A DNA stretch of 8,201 bases from Syntrophomonas sp. GTDB lineage: Bacteria; Bacillota; Syntrophomonadia; Syntrophomonadales; Syntrophomonadaceae. Below are positions 5,467 to 8,201 of the stretch, piece by piece. The position numbers and the translations under genes are program-made. Positions within the stretch are counted from its first letter, which is position 1, and every line of letters starts with the position of its first letter. The DNA is taken from NCBI GenBank assembly GCA_028709355.1, contig JAQVXF010000046.1, positions 1-8,201 on the forward strand. The letters run 5' to 3'. The notes under the pieces were generated by a model, which was not told where the DNA came from, ran no database searches, and saw only the letters and a program-made list of their open reading frames with translations.

Positions 5467-7746
5467 ATGACGGACCAGAACGGGATATACCGACTGCAGA
5501 ATCCGTCCCTGGACAATTACAGCCTGCTCTTGCAGGAGACTCTCTTTCACAATGCCAACGGCTACTTTGGGGTCCGTTCCGCTTTTGAAGAAGGTTACCC
5601 GGAAGGCTGCCAGTCCCTGCGGGGCCAATACATAAACGGGTTTTACGATTTCACCGATTTGGAGCCGCCGGAGCGGCTCTATGGTTTGATCGATGAGAAA
5701 CAGGTCATGTTGAATGTGATTGATACCCAGACCATCAAGCTGTTTATTGATGATGAAGAGTTCAGCATGTTCACCGGTACGGTGCTGGCCAGCAGCCGCT
5801 GGGTGGACACAGTCCGGGGGATCACCGGCCGCCAGGTCCATTGGCTCTCACCCCAGGGCCGCGAGGTGGAGATCACCATCATCCGTATGGCTTCTTTCGC
5901 CCAACTGTCGCTGTTCACTATCGACTATCAGGTCAAACTGCTCAACCAGGCGGGCACGGTCACCTTTCAGTCCGGGCACAATGGGATGGTGCTCAACCAT
6001 TACGACCCCCTGGAACCCAGCCGCTGTGAGCAGGTCTTGTACCTTACTCCCACCGAATGCGAACTCATGGGTGATGCTTCCTATATAACCTCGGTCACCA
6101 CTGAATCCGGGCTGCAGGTCTGCACCAGCGTGCAGAATGTTTTAACGGGGGAGGAGCAGCGCCACGTTTACATGGAGAAGAACAATATCACCTGCCAGCT
6201 GTCGGCCCCAGCCCCGGCCGGTGAAACGGTCCGCTTGATAAAATACGCGGTCTTTTGTGATTCGGTGCGCTGCCACGATTGCCGCCAGCAGGCCGCCCTG
6301 GAGATGGAGAAAGCCCTGGCTGTGCCCCTGGAGGAATGGTACCGGAGCCAGGAGGATTTCATGGCTAATTATTGGGACAAATGCCTGGTTGAGATCGAAG
6401 GCGACGATGAGTCCAACCTGGCAGTCCGCTACAGTATGTTTCAGCTGCTGCAGGCGGTGAGCAAGGACCGTTATGGCAACGTACCGGCTAAGGGATTGAG
6501 TGGAGAGCGCTATGAAGGCCATTACTTCTGGGATACCGAGATGTATATCCAGCCCTTTTTCACCATCACCAATCCTCAGTACACCCGGACCCTGATCGAA
6601 TACCGGTATCGGACCTTGCCCCTAGCCGTGGAAAACGCCCGCCTGCTGGGTCACCTCAAGGGGGCCTTGTATCCCTGGCGGACCATCATGGGCAGGGAAT
6701 GCTCCGGCTATTACCCGGCCGGCTCCGCCCAGTACCACATCAACGGCGATATAGCCTACTCTATCATCGCCTATTTCCTGGCTACCGGAGATATTGACCT
6801 GATGCGTGATCTTGGAGCGGAGATTATCTGGGAAACTGCCCGGGTATGGATGGATGCCGGCAATTTTCACCAGGGCCAGTTCCGCATCCACACCGTCACT
6901 GGCCCGGATGAATACACCTGCATGGTCAACAATAATTATTACACCAATGTGCTGGCCAGTTACCACCTGGAGTGGGCGGCCAAGCTGTATGACCGGTTAC
7001 AGGATGAAGAATGCCCAGCCATCGCGCATATCGGGTTGACCGAGGAGGAGGTGGCTGGCTTCCGGGCAGCTGCCGCGGCCATGTTCTTGCCCTACGATAC
7101 CGAACTGGGCATCAACCCCCAGGACGACGCCTTTCTCACCAAACCTCGCTGGGACGTGGCCAGTATACCCCGCGACCATTTCCCCTTGATGCTGCATTAC
7201 CACCCCTTGCACCTGTACCGCCACCAGATCTGCAAGCAACCGGACACCATCCTGGCCCATTTCATCCTCGAAGATGCGCAGGACGAGCAGACTATGCACA
7301 ATTCTTACCTGTACTACGAACAGATTACCAGTCATGATTCCTCCCTCTCCAGCAGTATCTTCAGCATCATGGCCGCCCGGCTGGGACTCTGCGATAAAGC
7401 TCTTGGCTATTTCCAGTATTCCGCTCAACTGGACCTGCAAGACCGGGTCCGGACCACCGTGCACGGGATCAACGCCGCCAATTTGGGCGGAATCTACATG
7501 GCGGTGGTCTATGGCTTCGGTGGCCTGCGCCTCAAGGAGAGCGGGCTCTATCTGCGCCCGCGGCTGCCGGCCCGGTGGCTGGGTTACAGGTTTAAAATCT
7601 GCGTTGAGAACACCCGCATCGCGGTGGTGGTGGAGAAAGATCGGACCACCTTTACCCGGGAAAGCGGCGAGGCCAAGAAGATTTATATCCACGACACCGA
7701 GTATTGGCTGCAAGACCAACTGGTGGTGCACCGGGGCCAGCGCTGA
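5467..7746 (+). CDS. GH65 family disaccharide phosphorylase, probably acting on trehalose or trehalose 6-phosphate
   Basis: A 759-residue inverting phosphorylase of glycoside hydrolase family 65, at the usual family length. The family splits alpha-glucosides with phosphate to release beta-glucose 1-phosphate. The N-terminal beta-sandwich domain (about 1-270) begins with the typical QETLFHNANGYFGVRSAFEE stretch. The (alpha/alpha)6 barrel carries GHYFWDTEMY (W355, D356, E358), the general acid in TGPDEYTCMVNNNYYTN (E482) and the phosphate-binding region ITSHDSSLSSS (H623 to S626), followed by HGINAANLGG and VYGFGGLRL. There is no signal peptide, so it acts in the cytoplasm. Substrate cannot be read from these motifs: maltose, trehalose, trehalose 6-phosphate, kojibiose and nigerose phosphorylases share them. 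Lying between a trehalose synthase fusion and a beta-phosphoglucomutase makes trehalose or its phosphate the best guess. The start at 5467 is set by GGGGAG 9 bases upstream. No frameshift or missing catalytic residue is visible. Confidence 0.93.
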   Translation: MTDQNGIYRLQNPSLDNYSLLLQETLFHNANGYFGVRSAFEEGYPEGCQSLRGQYINGFYDFTDLEPPERLYGLIDEKQVMLNVIDTQTIKLFIDDEEFSMFTGTVLASSRWVDTVRGITGRQVHWLSPQGREVEITIIRMASFAQLSLFTIDYQVKLLNQAGTVTFQSGHNGMVLNHYDPLEPSRCEQVLYLTPTECELMGDASYITSVTTESGLQVCTSVQNVLTGEEQRHVYMEKNNITCQLSAPAPAGETVRLIKYAVFCDSVRCHDCRQQAALEMEKALAVPLEEWYRSQEDFMANYWDKCLVEIEGDDESNLAVRYSMFQLLQAVSKDRYGNVPAKGLSGERYEGHYFWDTEMYIQPFFTITNPQYTRTLIEYRYRTLPLAVENARLLGHLKGALYPWRTIMGRECSGYYPAGSAQYHINGDIAYSIIAYFLATGDIDLMRDLGAEIIWETARVWMDAGNFHQGQFRIHTVTGPDEYTCMVNNNYYTNVLASYHLEWAAKLYDRLQDEECPAIAHIGLTEEEVAGFRAAAAAMFLPYDTELGINPQDDAFLTKPRWDVASIPRDHFPLMLHYHPLHLYRHQICKQPDTILAHFILEDAQDEQTMHNSYLYYEQITSHDSSLSSSIFSIMAARLGLCDKALGYFQYSAQLDLQDRVRTTVHGINAANLGGIYMAVVYGFGGLRLKESGLYLRPRLPARWLGYRFKICVENTRIAVVVEKDRTTFTRESGEAKKIYIHDTEYWLQDQLVVHRGQR

Positions 7747-7778
7747 TAGCCGGCCGACGAGTGAAAGGGGGCAGGCAG

Positions 7779-8201
7779 ATGAAATATGAGGCGGTTATTT
7801 TCGATCTGGATGGAGTGGTATGCAGCACCGACCGGTATCATTATCAAGCCTGGCGGACTATCGCTGCCGAATTGGGCATCGAGTTGGATGAGGCCCTCAA
7901 CAACCGCTTACGGGGGGTAGGCCGGATGGAGAGCCTGGACATCATCCTGGAGGGCTACCCAAACCGCCTGACCGCCGCTGACAAGAGATTCTGGGCCGAA
8001 AAAAAGAACTCCTTGTACCAACATTACCTGCAAAAGGTTTCACCGGACGATATGTTCCCGGATTTTCCCCCGGTCCTAACCTATCTCCAGCAAAGAGGCA
8101 TCAAGACCGCCATCTGTTCATCCAGCAAGAATGCCCGCACTATCCTGACCCGGATCGGATTGGAGCAAACCTTCGATGTGGTAGTCGATGGAACCGATAT
8201 C
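7779..8201 (+). CDS. pgmB: Beta-phosphoglucomutase, N-terminal 141 residues (runs off right edge)
   Basis: HAD-superfamily mutase that converts beta-glucose 1-phosphate, the product of GH65 phosphorylases, to glucose 6-phosphate through a beta-glucose 1,6-bisphosphate intermediate. The start MKYEAVIFDLDGVV gives the nucleophile D9 and acid/base D11. T17 and H21 follow in the cap hinge, then the cap substrate loop RGVGRMES with R49, and motif 2 in SSSKNA with S114 and K117, the same numbering as Lactococcus lactis beta-phosphoglucomutase. The loop has G48 where the Lactococcus enzyme has serine, a minor change. The C-terminal part, including the third HAD motif, is outside the window; a complete protein would be about 220 residues. 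The ATG at 7779 follows AAAGGGGG with a 7-base spacer. It lies 32 bases after the GH65 stop with no terminator between, so it is translated from the same operon. Confidence 0.93.
   Translation, partial: MKYEAVIFDLDGVVCSTDRYHYQAWRTIAAELGIELDEALNNRLRGVGRMESLDIILEGYPNRLTAADKRFWAEKKNSLYQHYLQKVSPDDMFPDFPPVLTYLQQRGIKTAICSSSKNARTILTRIGLEQTFDVVVDGTDI

Noticed and set aside
4335..5516. Long antisense open frame (393 codons) opposite the trehalose phosphatase domain
   Set aside because: It lies entirely opposite a protein with intact catalytic motifs. Its translation shows no recognisable domain, and codon bias in GC-rich genes readily creates such frames.

Overview
The window reads as a chromosomal segment from a Gram-positive-type bacterium, most likely an anaerobic member of the Firmicutes (Clostridia and relatives). 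The reasons are strong purine-rich Shine-Dalgarno sites (GGGAGG, AGGGAG, GGGGAG, AAAGGGGG), ATG and GTG starts, GC-rich genes set against AT-rich promoter DNA, and protein families of the kind found in that group: a UvrD-like helicase of the DPDQTIYTWRGA type, a CoA-disulfide-reductase-like flavoprotein, and a GH65 phosphorylase next to beta-phosphoglucomutase. The genus cannot be fixed from the sequence. I see no rRNA, tRNA, CRISPR array, insertion sequence or phage gene.

Layout. Positions 1-1315 are read leftward: a small unrecognised 79-residue protein (1315-1076), then the first 338 residues of a superfamily 1 UvrD/PcrA-like helicase (1014 to beyond the left edge). A well-formed promoter (1430-1402) drives this pair. 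Positions 1316-1625 are a divergent intergenic region. Rightward from 1626 is an FAD-dependent pyridine nucleotide-disulfide oxidoreductase of the CoA-disulfide reductase/NADH oxidase group (1626-2957). It is followed by a 276-base gap with a promoter and a long, hairpin-rich leader.

From 3234 to the right edge runs a trehalose cluster: a fused trehalose-6-phosphate synthase/phosphatase (3234-5447), a GH65 disaccharide phosphorylase (5467-7746) and a beta-phosphoglucomutase cut by the window end (7779-8201+). The gaps of 19 and 32 bases, each with its own ribosome binding site, indicate one operon.

How the genes fit together (inference from family roles): the fusion protein makes trehalose from UDP-glucose and glucose 6-phosphate. 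The GH65 enzyme would split trehalose (or trehalose 6-phosphate) with phosphate to beta-glucose 1-phosphate, and the mutase converts that to glucose 6-phosphate. Synthesis and phosphorolytic recycling of the same sugar would then sit in one transcription unit, a self-contained trehalose turnover module. The GH65 substrate is the main unknown, since the family also includes maltose, kojibiose, nigerose and other phosphorylases. The families are all known; the less ordinary points are the gene combination, the structured leader before it, and a missing tyrosine motif in the flavoprotein.
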